Of a stretch of 64,000 nt of DNA, positions 24,543 through 36,180 are shown piece by piece; the stretch's first letter is position 1; each line of letters opens with the position of its first letter. The position numbers and the translations under genes are program-made. The stretch is from the NCBI RefSeq assembly GCF_018294505.1, contig NC_057811.1, positions 407,271,652-407,335,651 on the forward strand. The letters run 5' to 3'. Source of the stretch: Triticum aestivum. Its lineage: Eukaryota; Streptophyta; Magnoliopsida; Poales; Poaceae. Under the pieces are notes generated by a model. That model was not told the DNA's origin. It saw only the letters and a program-made list of their open reading frames with translations, and did no database searches.

Positions 24543-27533
24543 ATGTCCGGATCCAACCTTCAAGGTTGGTGGATGCCCTCCTCTGTCACAGAGGAGGACA
24601 TCAAGAAGCTAAGAGAAGCTAGGTATTTGACCGACGAAATCTCGCACAAGCTGCCTGCTCGAGGGCAGGTCATTCCCGCTCCCGAACCTGGTGAGAGTGT
24701 CGTATTCATCTCCCACTTCCTCCGAGGGCTAGGTTTTAGTCTAGATCCCTTTGTCAGAGGGCTCATGTTCTACTACGGGCTCGATTTCCATGATCTGGCC
24801 CCGGATTCCATCCTTCACATCTCGTCGTTCATCGTCGTGTGTGAAGCCTTCCTCCGCATTACCCCACACTTCGGCTTATGTCTCAAGACCTTCAATGTGG
24901 AGCCGAAGATGATTGAGGGGTGACACACAGAGTGCGGAGGTGCCGTAATAAGCAAAGGCGCCGATGTTCCATGGCCAAAGGGTTCCTTCCCGGAAGTGTC
25001 CAGTTTATGGCAACGGGAGTGGTTTTATATCGCAGCTCCCCGGGGTACTAAGTGGGTAGCCGCCCCTGCCTTCCGCTCGGGTGCCCCGCCACAACTGGCA
25101 TCATGGGTCAAGAAGGGGCTGGACTGGGGGCCAGTAAATGATGTGCCGACACTGCAGAGTCGCATCCGAGATCTCCTCGAGAGAGATGTCAGCCTTGTTA
25201 AGGTAATGCAAGTCATGCTAGTTCGTCGAGCCCTGCCTTGCAAACGTCGACCTCTCTGTATGTGGGAGTTCAACCTGGATGGACCGCGAACTATTCAACA
25301 CTTCTTCGGCGTAACGCTCGAAGAGATGTACAGATCGTTCTTCGGATCACAAATAGAGTGTCTGGACACCTCCGAGGATGCGGGTCTGAACTGCAATCGT
25401 CCAGACACTCAAGTAAGTAATTCCGCGGACGAACACGTTGTCTTTTAATTTATCACAACATCGTTCTGAAAAGTCGCCTTTTGACCAGGACTGGATAAAA
25501 AAGGCGAAGATGATCAGGTGTCCGGCCCCCCTTCCTGAGGGCTCACCGGATCCTGTACTAGCCAGGATGCTTGAGCTTGCGCCTTATCAAGCGCCATCAG
25601 GGGAAGATAAAGGGAGGAACAAAGAAGCCGAGAGCGAGCCTCACTCACTATTCATCCAAACCGGGGGAATTAGTGCCTCCGCGAAGGAGGATAACCGGGG
25701 GGGAGAATCTAAAATTCCCTCTCCCCAGGGAAGGAAGAGGACTGCCTCTGAAGACTTGGAAGTAATGGTCTCCAAGCAAGGGAAGAATCCTTTGTCAGAG
25801 GGTCCTACCCCGGAGGGCATCCTTACCGCACAGTACCTGCAAGGGGACCACCCCTCTACCGAGCTATAAGTAAACGAAAGTACTTTATAGTAAATATATC
25901 CTGCTTCATTTCCGAGAATGATAACCGAGGCGTGTGTCTTGTAGTTCGGATCGTAGCCCTTCTCGACAGAGTTCGTCTTCGGGGGATCTTCTTCCGGAGA
26001 TGATGGAGAGCGAAACACCTCCTCGTGCCTCCCCGCCTCATGAAGCGGGCGACCCTGAGGTGTCGTCACGAAGGATTTCTCCTGATCCGCCAAGGCCAGA
26101 AGGTAAGCCTTCGGCCACCCGAAGTCCGGGGTATTCGGCTCCTAAGGAGAGCAACATAAAGAGTCTGGAACTGTCTGGTGTGCGACCAGACGCACTGATG
26201 AATCTTCTGGAGCAAGCGGCTATCTCAGAAACGCATCGTACGCTAATGGGTACGGTGGTTGAGAGGATTTCATCCACCTAAAGTGGGTTGCATGAAGCTT
26301 TTATGAGTCTGCTAAAAGGCTTTGAGGTACGTAAAGTAATATTTTTTTTGACAATACCGCACACGCTAGGTGTGGCCTATGCAGATAGTAGCCCCTGAGA
26401 CTTTGCTTGCTGTCGAAAAAGACGGCAAAGAGAGGATCATAGTCCCAGGTAATAACCGTGCTGCTTTCATGTGCAGGTGGCTGAGGGTCCGGTGGCTAGG
26501 CGGACTGGTGAGCTTGCCGAACTGAAGCGGCAACTTGATGCGGCAGATGCTGATATCGTGCTTGTAAACAAGCGGCTTGATGAGGCACAGGGTATGTATT
26601 CTCCTAGGATCAATAGATATTAAGAGGAGCATGATGCTAGTATCTGTAATATGTTGTGACTGCAGATGGAGCTGTCGCCGTGGAGACCCTTTGGGCAGAA
26701 CTTGGCCGAGCCAAGGAACAAGCCAGGAAGAGTGATGCGGCCGCCCTAAAGGCGGTCGAAGAGCTAAGAGCCGAACAGGCTGCCCATTGCCAGAGCAAAG
26801 AGAAAATAGCCAAGATGGTTGTTGAGCTGAAAGATGCCGCCCTGGCCGGTATGAGCTTCTTGAAAAGGAAAACCAAGCGAAGGCGGCGGACCTGAAGGAG
26901 GCCATTGAAGCCGCCAAGGAAACCCGCTCGCAAATCAGAGCGGCGAAGGAGGAACTCCGTCAAGCTGGAGATATTGCGGCCGGGAAGCCCATTTTGTTGC
27001 GGACGAGGTTTGGAGACCCGAAGTATGCCCCTCTGGATAAATTATGCAGTTCTGTAGACGCGTACTTGGATTTAGCAGCGAGTGCCGTTGATGCGACCAA
27101 GTTTTTCAAATATCAGAAAGTTCTTGTAGTGGAAAGGTTGCTCTGTTCACAGTTCCGCACTCCAACGCATCCGCTGCTGTTAAATGAACAAATGGCCGAG
27201 TGGGCCGAGCTCCATAGGTTGTCCGGACTTGCTATGAGGTCCGTCATGGATCACCTTTGGCCGGAGGGACCGAGGCCGAATAGTTATTTTGGTCTAGTGC
27301 AACAATTCCTTGGTGTTGTGCCGCATATCGACGTTGTGAAGAGGTCGGCGTGCATAGAGGGTGCGCGGATGGCTCTAGCCCGTGTGAAGACATACTGGGC
27401 AGAGATGGAGGCCACCGCTATTGCATCCCAGAGTTCGGCGGTAGGCCGGGTATCGGCCGAGCACTATTTTGAAGAAGTCTTAGAAGGCGCTCGTTTAATA
27501 GAGGCTCAGTGCTCGAAGCGTATCATGTTCTAG
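24543..27533 (+). pseudogene. Antisense gene of Gypsy element 1 (putative gypsy-type transposon domain, coiled coil)
   Basis: Spliced gene opposite to gag-pro. Likely exons are 24543-25412, 25489-25869, 25945-26326, 26477-26591 and 26666-27533, with GT/AG borders matching those of element 2. The first exon starts MSGSNLQGWW and includes FLRGLGFSLDPFVRGLMFYY, typical of the plant family listed in Pfam as a putative gypsy-type transposon domain (Transposase_28 as I recall it). The last exon encodes an Ala/Glu/Lys-rich coiled coil and a conserved C-terminus (YFGLVQQFLG, KRSACIEGARMA). Function is unknown. Breaks: TGA at about 24921 in exon 1, TAA at the end of exon 2, and a one-base frame change near 26850. 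It is related to, but clearly diverged from, the copy at 58998-62057. Confidence 0.7.
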
Positions 27534-27638
27534 TGACATGTATCCCAATTGTAAGAACAATGTTATTTGAATTATAAAGGCTGCGTTTATACTTTTGCCT
27601 GAAAGTATGATTATGCCTCATGTGCGGTCGTTTATGTA

Positions 27639-27639
27639 A

Positions 27640-27673
<34 letters not shown>
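27639..27673. repeat. TA microsatellite
   Basis: About 17 TA units lie just downstream of the antisense gene stop. Element 2 has a TA tract in a different place (about 62430), so the two tracts arose independently. Confidence 0.9.
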
Positions 27674-27675
<2 letters not shown>

Positions 27676-28754
27676 TGAAAGTTTGCAGTCGTCGGCTTCA
27701 GCCCCCACGCACATAATGCGGGGGTGTTCGCAAAAGCGCGTCTTCACACTTGATCCAACGTCTTGGTCCATGAAGGAGGTGGTAGCGCGGCGAACGAGGC
27801 GATCGGACTATATTGCTTTAACACTTTCACTTAACCATAGGAGTTTGATAGTGGGACTACTATATAGCCCCTGGTACCTCCGCACTCATCCGAATACGGG
27901 GCGCGTACATACATGACCGGGAAACGGCCCTTCGTTAATGCGGAGGAATCCCGAAGATTCCGCTAAGTCATCGAGTGGTTGACCAGTCTCGCGCTTTATC
28001 ATGACAGTCAGTTTTCGGCTTTCTCTACTTAGGTGCTCGTCCGGATGAACCAGGGCACAATCGCAGTAGTTCTCCCGGTGCCACCTTAGCCGATAGAGCG
28101 GAACGTAAGATAGCAAAACGCGGGAGCCGGGCAAACCCAACATTTGACCAAAGACATGATTCGGAGCTGATGCATATAAGGCCAAACCCGCGACGCCAAA
28201 CACTCCCTAGGGTATCCGGTCTTTACAACATATACCGGGCTGAACAACGCCCTTTATAATGATCCCTGAGTGTCCAGGTACGTGCATCATTCTGACGTGG
28301 CGAAATGCCAATAACGTCAGCATCGCTCTTGGTTATGCTGAGTATCCGGAGGATGTGAAGCAACAAGAGACAGTAAAAAAGGTTTACGCAGGGTCTTAAT
28401 CTAAAAAGAAACCTTTGAGCGGGGCCCTGCTGCACGTCTGCGCCTATGTCTCCGTTGTGCCGTATCCTGGAAGGGTGTAGCACGATTACCATCTGTAAAA
28501 GAGAAGAACTTAGGTGAAAGTTGTTGTGCGAAAAATTGGTTATTCTCAATAAACCATTAAAAATCAAGATAAGTAAGGTCGAGCCGAACTATAGTCCTTT
28601 TACATGCGGGAAGCCCCTGGTACCGCCTATGGGGGTATATCCGTCAAACCAATCTCAGGTTTATCTAAGCTGTTACAGCTAGCGATGCGCCGGACTTGTC
28701 TAGCCGTGTCCGCGGTCTTGATGACCGATCGTTTATTCTGATTGGAGGGGCCGT
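27674..28754. other. Non-coding middle of element 1
   Basis: This stretch lies between the 3' ends of the two convergent genes (antisense gene ending at 27533, gag-pro ending at about 28755). No convincing coding frame is visible. The same position in element 2 is 57652-58997, so the untranslated middle is a shared part of the design. Confidence 0.6.
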
Positions 28755-31700
28755 TTAGTGTTCGGCTGCTAATGCCGCCACACGTTCTTCCGCGCGCAAG
28801 GAACGCTCAATATTTCCGCTAATTGTGATGATGCCACGTGGACAGGGCATCTTAAGCTTAAGGGAAGCGTAATGCGGTACTGCGTTAAAACGAGCGAAAG
28901 TTGTTTTTCCGAGTAGTGCTTGATAGCCGCTTCGGAATGGAGCGATGTCGAAGGTTAACTTTTCACTTCGGAAGTTGTCGGGAGAATCGAATACAACCTC
29001 TAGTACTAGAGAGCCCGTACAGTGGGCCTCTGTGCCTGGTATTACTGCTTTAAAGGTTGTATTACTATGGCTGATTCTTGTCGGGTCTATCCCCATTTTG
29101 CGGACTATGTCCTGATATATCAGATTAAGACTACTGCCGCCGTCCATGAGGACTTGGGTGAGATGGTATCCGTCGATAATTGGGTGTAGCACCAAGGCAG
29201 CCAATCCTCCGTGCCGGATACTTGTCCGGTGATCCCTGCGATCAAATGTGATGGGGCAGGCCGACCAAGGGTTGAATTTAGGGGTGACGGGCTCTACGGC
29301 ACGTATGTCGCGGAGTGCATGTTTGCTTCTCCTCTTTGTCACGTGAATCATGTTCACTGTTTTGACCTCTGGTGGGAATTTTTTCTGTCCCCTAGTGCTT
29401 TGCTGGCGAGGCTCATCCTCGTCTTTACTTGGTGTATCCCTCCCCTTGTGTTCGGCGTTTAACTTGCCGGCCTGCTTGAAGACCCAGCATTCTCTGTGGG
29501 TGTGATTTACAGGTTTATCGGAGGTGCCATAAATCTGACATAATTTGTCTAGAATCTTGTTTAGGCTGGACGGTCCATCTCTGTTGCCTTTGAAAGGCTT
29601 TTTCCGTTGACCGGGTCGAGAGCCCCTAAATCCGGCGTTTACCGCCGTGTTGTCTGGGCTGTCTTTGTTATTCCGACGCTTGCTTTTACTGCGTCATGGT
29701 TTTCCATTACCATCCCTGACTTCAGATGTGCCTGGGTCGCTGGTGCTACTACGGGCCAGCCAGCTATCTTCGCCCGCGCAAAAGCGGGTCATAAGGCTTG
29801 TTAGGGCTGCCATTGTCCTTGGTTTTTCCTGGTCGAGGTGTCTGGCGAGCCATTCGTCTCGGACGCTGTGTTTGAAAGCTGCTAAGGCTTCGGCGTCCGG
29901 GCAGTCGATGATTTGGTTCTTCTTAGTGAGGAATCTGTTCCAAAGCTTTCGGGTTGACTCTCTGGGCTGTTGAATTATGTGACTTAAATCGTCTGCATCC
30001 GGAGGTCGGACATAGGTCCCTTGAAAGTTGGCCCTAAAAGCATCCTCAAGCTCCTCCCAACTTCCAATTGAAATTTTGGGGAGGCTCTTCAGCCAGTGCC
30101 GAGCTGGTCCTTTCAGCTTGAGGGGCAAGTATTTGATGGCGTGGAGATCGTCTCCGCGAGCCATATGAATATGGAGGATGAAGTCCTCAATCTAGACCCC
30201 AGGGTCTGTTTTTCCGTCGTACGCCTCTATGTTCACGGGTTTGAATCCCTCTGGAAATTCGTGATCCAGCACCTCATCGGTGAAACATAGGGGGTGCGCG
30301 GCACCCCTATATTTGGATGTGTCATGGCGTTCTGACGGTTGTAGTGTTCGGTTTTGATTATGCACTGGAGCGCGCTTCCTAGATCCGTAGATGGATCTGG
30401 TCACACCGGCCTTTTGATGCGAGTCCTCGCGTGGATCGTGTGGTGACTTATGTGCGGCCTCGTTAGCTGCCCTATCGCGGCCACGAGGTGGTCGATCCGA
30501 CCAGTCGACCGTTTTATTTTTCGGTTGTGTGGGCTCTAAGGCCTCATCATCGAATTCGGGCAGCAGCTTGCGCTTTGGATAGCTCTTTGTGTGGCGACTG
30601 CCACCAAACTTTTCTTCAGTGTCGAGCACTTTGTTCCATCTACTGTTGAGCGTATTCTGTGCGGCCTTAAGCCTTTGCTTCTGCTTCTTCAGACTGCTCG
30701 CGGTGGCAATAAGCCTTCTGCGGAGGTTCTCTTGTTCCAAGTGCCTTTCCGGGATGATGTGTGCATCCTCGTCCGGACTGTTTTCCTCTCCGGAGGGAGG
30801 TTCATGAGCTTTATCCTCGGCGTCGCCGTGTTCGGACAGCGGATCCGTACTATGTTTGCTGTTCGCTGGTTCATCCTACTCTATCACTGGGTCAATGTGG
30901 TCGTCGTTTCCTCTGGAGTCGATTGGGGTGTTATTTTCTCTTGCGCTGTTATCGCTGTTTTTGCCGAGGCGGGATTTGGAGCGACGCCTACGCCGTCGCT
31001 TTGGTTGCTTCTCGAGGGATCTATCCTTTGCTCCATCCTTCCATTCCTCGTCATTGTTTTCTTCGGGGGTGTCCACCATGTATATGTCATACGATGAAGT
31101 GGCAGTCCAGCGCCCTGTGGGCGGTGGTTCTTGTTCGTCTCCTGCATCGTCGTCCATACCGTCGATGTCTTCGGAGTCGAAATCGAGCATGTCGGTTAAA
31201 TCATCGACAGTGGCTATTAAGTGGGTGGTGGGTGGAGAGCGAATTTCTTCATCGTCCGCATCCCATTCTAGCCGGACATAGTTCGGCCAAGGGTCTCCTG
31301 ACAAGGAGAGAGACCTCAACGAGTTTAACACGTCGCCAAAGGGCGAGTGCTGAAAGATATCCGCGGAGGTAAACTCCATGATCGGTGTCCAATCGGATTT
31401 GACGGGCACGGACAAAGGCGGCTCAGAGCCCATGGCCGGGGATGAATCCAACAGTTCGGCAACACGGGTCTCGTAGGAGGTGAAGTCAGTATTCGGCTCT
31501 ATTGCCACTGAGTGTGCAGCCTCCGTGACGGGGTCCATCAACCCGTCCTCAGATGGTGCAATTTGTTCTGGATTGAGGGCCGGAGTAGTTGCAGGTGTGA
31601 TCTCCCGAACACTGTCCTACGGCAGAGCTAAATCATGCTCGTCGTGATTATGCGGCGCACCTGACATGGGCTCAAATCTATCGAAGATCAAGTCTCCGTG

Positions 31701-31880
31701 GATGTCGGTAGTATAGTTCAAGTTTCCAAATCTGACCTGATGGCCAGGGGCATAGCTTTCGATCTGCTCCAGATGGCCAAGCGAATTGGCCCGCAGTACG
31801 AAGCCACCGAATACGAAGATCTGTCCGGGGAGGAAAGCATCACCTTGGATCGCATCGTTGCCGATGATGGAAGGAGCCAT
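28755..31880 (-). pseudogene. Gag-protease gene of element 1
   Basis: On the minus strand the reading starts at an ATG (31880) with MAPSIIGNDAIQG. It continues through an acidic N-terminal region (DIFQHSPFGDVLNSL, DLTDMLDFDSEDIDGMDDD), a basic stretch, a capsid-like gag core (FTDEVLDHEFPEGFKP, LPLKLKGPARHWLKSL), and a C-terminal pepsin-like protease with VLMDGGSSLNLIY. In this protein family DGG stands where many retropepsins have DTG or DSG. The capsid would coat element RNA and the protease would cleave the polyprotein. In-frame stops, for example after HDLALP (31617), near 30876 and after DPGV (30192), make it a pseudogene. Its layout matches 54467-57651. Confidence 0.8.
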
Positions 31881-31927
31881 CAAGCCTTACGGTGACGGCA
31901 CAATGGAACTCTCAATGAAAGCACCAA

Positions 31928-32396
31928 TGTCGGTGTCAAAACTGGGGATCTCGGGTAGGGGATCCCGAACTGTGCGTCTAAGGCGGATGGTAACAGGAGG
32001 CGGGGGACACAATGTTTACCCAGGTTCGGGCCCTCTCGATGGAGGTAATACCCTACTTCCTGCTTGATTGATCTTGATGATATGAGTATTACAAGAGTTG
32101 ATCTACCACGAGATCGTAGAGGCTAAACCCTAGAAGCTAGGCTATGGTATGATTGTTGTTGTCCTGCGGACTAAAACCCTCTGGTTTATATAGACACTAG
32201 AGGGGGCTAGGGTTACACAGAGTCGGTTACAAGGGAGGAGATCTACATATCCATATTGCCAAGCTTGCCTTCCACGCCAAGGAGAGTCCCATCCGGACAC
32301 GGGACGAAGTCTTCAATCTTGTATCTTCATAGTCCAATAGTCCGGCCAAAGGATAAATCCGGCTGTCCGAGGACCCCCTAATCCAGGAGTCCCTCA
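31928..32396 (-). repeat. LTR of element 1 (right, 5' LTR)
   Basis: 469 bp, from TGTCGGTGTC to CCCTCA on the plus strand. It differs from 23510-23980 at a modest number of positions (for example AAACTGGGG for AAACCGGCGG at the start). The duplication ACCGG follows at 32397-32401. Confidence 0.9.
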
Positions 32397-32988
32397 ACCG
32401 GCACCAGCTCTACAAGGAGCACCATCTCCGGTAGCAGCAGCGGCTTCGGCACCTGCACCAACACTTGCACTTGCATCTGCTCCGGCCCGTGCAGCGGCAA
32501 CCGAATGAGCAGTTGCACTGGCAACAGACTGGGCTGCAGTTCGCACTTCATGTACCAAAGTCCTTACAAAAACTGACATGTCCACCTTCTTGGTAAGCAT
32601 TGGCTGCCCAAGTGTTTCATACTTTTTTATTTCCATGTTGTTTTGCATGATTCACTGTGTTGATCTAACTGTTTGGGTATGTCTTCTTGTTTGCAAACAG
32701 AGAATTCCTAGAGCAACGAGGGAGTCGTTCAACAATCCGGGCGACAGCGGCCAAGTTTCTCTTACCATGCGCAGCCTTGGTGTGAATGAACCTACTCAAT
32801 ATACCGTAAGTACAAAGGATGGTCGCATGATGATTGATGCTAAAGGATGGTCAAGGTTCAAATCTAAATCATATCTTGCAGTAGGGGATGATGTCAAAAT
32901 CGAACTTTCTCGGCAAGGAGAGCTGGTCCAGATCAACTTTGAAATTCTTCAGTACTGCCGAACTGATGTATCCGCCGAGAGATTTTGA
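32397..32988 (+). pseudogene. B3-domain gene, locus A, 3' part (second B3 domain)
   Basis: The Ala/Pro-rich linker resumes here in the frame interrupted at 23509, ending with a donor at 32593. The next exon is 32701-32988, in phase. Across the splice lies a good B3 start (LTKTDMSTFL, then RIPRATRESF). The domain continues with GRMMIDAKGW and LAVGDDVKIELSR, the usual W...F...L..GD pattern of B3 DNA-binding domains. It ends at TGA 32986-32988. One in-frame TGA lies in the linker near 32506 (after the residues AAATE). The 8.9 kb retroelement separates this from the first domain, so a normal mRNA could form only if the whole element were spliced out. Confidence 0.7.
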
Positions 32989-33768
32989 TGTAATACTCTG
33001 GCATGGTGAAACAAGTGTCCTGTGTGTATAAGTAGTACGACAGTATCATTGATAGAATTGCAACTCTGATTGCTGGTTAGGAACTGTCGTTTGATTTCAT
33101 TCCAACAGCTGCTGTGCTTTATTCAATTTTGTGTATTCGCCTTGCGACAGCATCTAAAACCAGCGCCGTACCGACTGCTTGCAATATGAAAAGTGCTGAG
33201 GTAGAACACATGGGCCCCCAAACATGCAGGCCCACCGGCCTATGGCCCAAAGTCCAGAACTGTGAGTCTGTCTGAGTATTTCTCACCTGAACCCCCATAA
33301 TGCCCGTGCGTTGCACGTAACATCAAGATGCATTTGTATGATCATTTTATCTTGTGAGAGAAAAGGATGAACGAGGGAAGGCCTTATTTGCAAATGCGGA
33401 GAGGTGTGTGGGTACCTATTTGCAAAATTTCCATAGTTTCCTTCCTATCCGTCAGATATAAATCGGACGGCCTATATTGCAGGATGACAGGCACACCATC
33501 ATCACCAACTCGTCTATACCATGTTAAAAAAACTCTGTTTTTATAATTATATATGTTATATATATTCCCCTCGATTTTTCTTATGTATAAAGTTGTGATA
33601 TAAAAGATCTTTATATTTCTTTACAGAGGGAATATCTCTCTGTCAAAAATATATTTATGTGTAATAACTAGTTACTCCTGTCTTTCTACTTCCTTGGGCT
33701 AATATATGGGGCATCCGGCAACGGGGTCGACATGCCATATGCACCAAATTAGAGTGCACAACTGCACG
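32989..33768. other. 3' flank of locus A, no gene seen
   Basis: The first part is probably the 3' untranslated region of locus A. A segment with TGCCCGTGCGTTGCACGTA (about 33302) is a word common at the ends of small grass transposons, but no paired terminus was found. The remainder is A/T-rich. Confidence 0.4.
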
Positions 33769-33776
33769 GTAGACAC
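33769..33776. repeat. Target site duplication GTAGACAC (left)
   Basis: An 8-bp match to 34359-34366 on the other side of the hAT-type element. Confidence 0.9.
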
Positions 33777-34358
33777 TAGGGATGGCAGTTTTGCCCATGG
33801 GTATGGGTACCCGCGGGTACCCTACCTGAAAACAGTGGGCATGGGTGAGACTTTCTACCAGTTCATACCCATGGGTAATGGGTATCCATACCCGCAAAAT
33901 GCATGGGTAGGGTATGGGTATTAAATTATACCCAGGGGTAACCCAATGGATACCCAGAAATATTTAAAATTAAACCCTATAATATTTAGGTAAACCTAGA
34001 GTAATTAGCATTGCAAGTTTACAAGCTTGATTTTTTTCAAAGTTAGTTTGTAATGCAGATTAAGACATTTGTGTGTCAATCGTCATTGTGAAATTTTGAT
34101 GTAAGTGCAAACCAGATTGTGATGGCCGAGTACCTAACTTTAGTTTTAGGCCCTTTCCTTATCTTAACCTTATCATGCCGATGTTATATATTGTACCCAC
34201 CGGATACCCATTGGGTATAAGATACCCGATGGGTATGGGCATGGGTACCAATTTGGGTCCATGGATATTGAAATGGGTGGGTATAGAACATAGTTTTGGG
34301 TATGGGTTTGGGCATAAAAAGTTCGTACCCGCCCATACCCTACCCATTGCCATCCCTA
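33777..34358. mobile_element. Non-autonomous hAT-type MITE
   Basis: 582 bp with terminal inverted repeats TAGGGATGGCA and TGCCATCCCTA and a perfect 8-bp duplication GTAGACAC, both features of the hAT superfamily. It has no transposase. The two subterminal zones are dense in GGGTA and TACCC words in both orientations (for example CATGGGTATGGGTACCCGCG). The centre is A/T-rich. It sits about 190 bp upstream of the locus B start codon. Confidence 0.9.
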
Positions 34359-34364
34359 GTAGAC

Positions 34365-34465
34365 ACACCCCGGTCGTAGTGCCGCATTAATGCCCAATGA
34401 GCCGTCAAATCACATAAACCCCCACCTGTCCAGCTTTAGCAGTAAGCTGGACGGACGAAGCGGCA
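34365..34465 (+). promoter_or_regulatory. Upstream block of B3 locus B shared with locus A
   Basis: GCCCAATGAGCCGTCAAATC and GGACGGACGAAGC match 21040-21140. The hAT element lies at its upstream border, so part of the ancestral upstream region may have been displaced by 582 bp. Confidence 0.6.
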
Positions 34466-34548
34466 ATATTTCACTCGACCTGAATCCCTTCTCCCTTGTC
34501 TGCTTGTTCAGAGAAAACCCCCGCTTGGCGATTGCATAGGGTTTTCTC

Positions 34549-35957
34549 ATGGAGGACCTGGTACGAATTCTTCATCCATCCCCGATAAATCCAAGTCCCT
34601 TGGTCGCGGGTACTCCTAGGATGGCAGCCGCCGCCATTGATGCATTTTTCTTCCTACTGAATCTAGTGTGTTTCATTTGCAGCCCAAAGTGCGAGGACCC
34701 TACAGGTTTCTGCGCCCTCGGTGAGACGCCACACTTGTTCCTTCTCATCCTAACACAGGATTTTAAAACGCGCAAAGTATGTTCCTAGAATCCTCTTTTC
34801 TATCCGGGAGGGTGGGGTTTTTTGAACATGATGTCGACTAATTTGGAAATTTGGATTGCTATATTTGGATAAAAGGTACTAGTACCATGGTCAACACTGA
34901 CGTGAAGGAGGAAAGTATTTCTAGATTTGGATATAGGGAATACATTGTGTTCTCATATTATTTTTCCTGCAGTGCATTCCTTGCTCTGCCAGAACACATG
35001 TACTCAAGATGCTCAGCCTTGCCATAACTGAATACACCAGTTTAATGGTAAAAGTGAAGACAAGCCATGGATATAAGTTTCGAGTTGGGTTCATGAACCA
35101 AGAAGATCGCTGCTTTTTTATGGCCGAACTTGGATAAACTTTCTCAAGTGTTACGGACTGAAAGTTGGCGCACGAATGTTGATGGAAATAGCAGAACCTG
35201 ATCTCATCTTCACTGCGATCTTCCACCCCGACGTTGTTCCAATTGTTCATCCATGTTAGTTTTGTATCTGGTTCTTGCTTCTTGCTTTGATTACTTCTTA
35301 ATCCACCTATTCTGTCTAACTAATCACAATTTAACTTTAGAAGTAGCAACGAATCTCTCACGAAGATGCTACATCTAACTAATATTTTCTTATAATTGGT
35401 GGCACGTGTAGGTTTTTTTAGAGTTAAGCAGGCTACTTGTTTGTTATTCTGTAACAACTCGGCTGTTACTGATGGCACTGAAGTCGAATCGGACGACATC
35501 CACAAGTTCCTAAACTTCATTGATCGTCCTGAGGTCCTTGTGGGGCGTTTCAATGGTGGAAGGCCACGTGGGATATGTGTTCCACTGCTGCACTCGTTGA
35601 ACAGGTCCAACTGTGTCGAGAAACTTATGGCACGAGCTATTTTCTGTTATATATGTTGTTCATAAACTATTGCTTATACACAGTTTTACAGCTGTGATCT
35701 TCTTGAAACAGAAACTGCGCAATTCTATTGTTCCTATACAGATGCCTGACCATGGTCGGGTCAGACTTGCGCTTGGTCACAACATGATGTTTATGTCGAC
35801 CTACTCCATTCCCCTTGGAGGTGAAAAGATACTTATTCACGGGTGGTCTGAAATAATAAAGGCCCGTCCATCTTGGAGAATAGGACAGAAGATTATGTTC
35901 CTGCTTTTCCATGGATCTAAAGCGAATATCCTGTTTATTGACCACATTGCGAGATGA
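34549..35957 (+). pseudogene. B3-domain gene, locus B (two degenerate B3 domains)
   Basis: Paralogue of locus A. An ATG at 34549 follows a leader like that of locus A. Probable coding exons are 34683-34776 (TPHLFLLILTQDF), joined in phase to 34973-35260 (VKVKTSHGYKFRVGFMNQED, then WINFLKCYGLKVG), then a linker exon around 35432-35630, and 35742-35957 (VRLALGHNMMF, ILIHGWSEIIKARPSWRIGQ, stop TGA 35955-35957). The exon 1/2 intron is at the same place in the first B3 domain as in locus A. The two B3 folds flank a linker, again as in locus A. A one-base frame change is needed near 35130 (after FFMAEL, before WINFLK), so the first domain is broken. The start codon and first intron are not well resolved. 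Confidence 0.6.
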
Positions 35958-36180
35958 AGCCACTTTCAGAAGGTTGTGGATGCGCGGGGTGGCGCCTGGG
36001 TCTTGTCCTGGGGCTTGGCGGCCTCACCCTTGGTTAGTTGTAGGCAAAGTAGCACTGTTCGAGGCGTGCTTTGTACGGTTGAACCTGTATAAGTACTCAT
36101 ACTGCTTTCAGCTATGGTTGTTAAGTGCCCCTGCTGGTTTCAGATAAGGTTGTTAAGTACCCCTGCTGCTTTTACAGTCT
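35958..36180. other. 3' flank of locus B with a 33-bp duplication
   Basis: Likely 3' untranslated sequence. TTTCAGCTATGGTTGTTAAG and TTTCAGATAAGGTTGTTAAG start 33 bp apart (about 36107 and 36140), each followed by CCCCTGCTG. Confidence 0.5.

Larger units (their letters stand above)
23510..32396 (-). mobile_element. Gypsy gag-protease element 1 (Fatima-like), inserted in B3 locus A
   Basis: Full-length LTR element of 8887 bp on the minus strand with two LTRs, the duplication ACCGG on both sides, and the primer site TTGGTGCTTTCATTGAG inside the upstream LTR (minus strand, about 31911-31927). The sense strand encodes Gag and an aspartic protease. No reverse transcriptase, RNase H or integrase motif was found. 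The other half of the interior holds a multi-exon gene on the opposite (plus) strand. It should be unable to move alone and would need pol proteins from an autonomous relative. The LTR sequence resembles the abundant Triticeae Fatima family, from memory. Confidence 0.85.

Noticed and set aside
30591..31541. Plus-strand frames of 141-203 codons opposite gag of element 1
   Set aside because: They are shadows of the minus-strand Gag region, which has recognisable homology to element 2. The plus frames have none.
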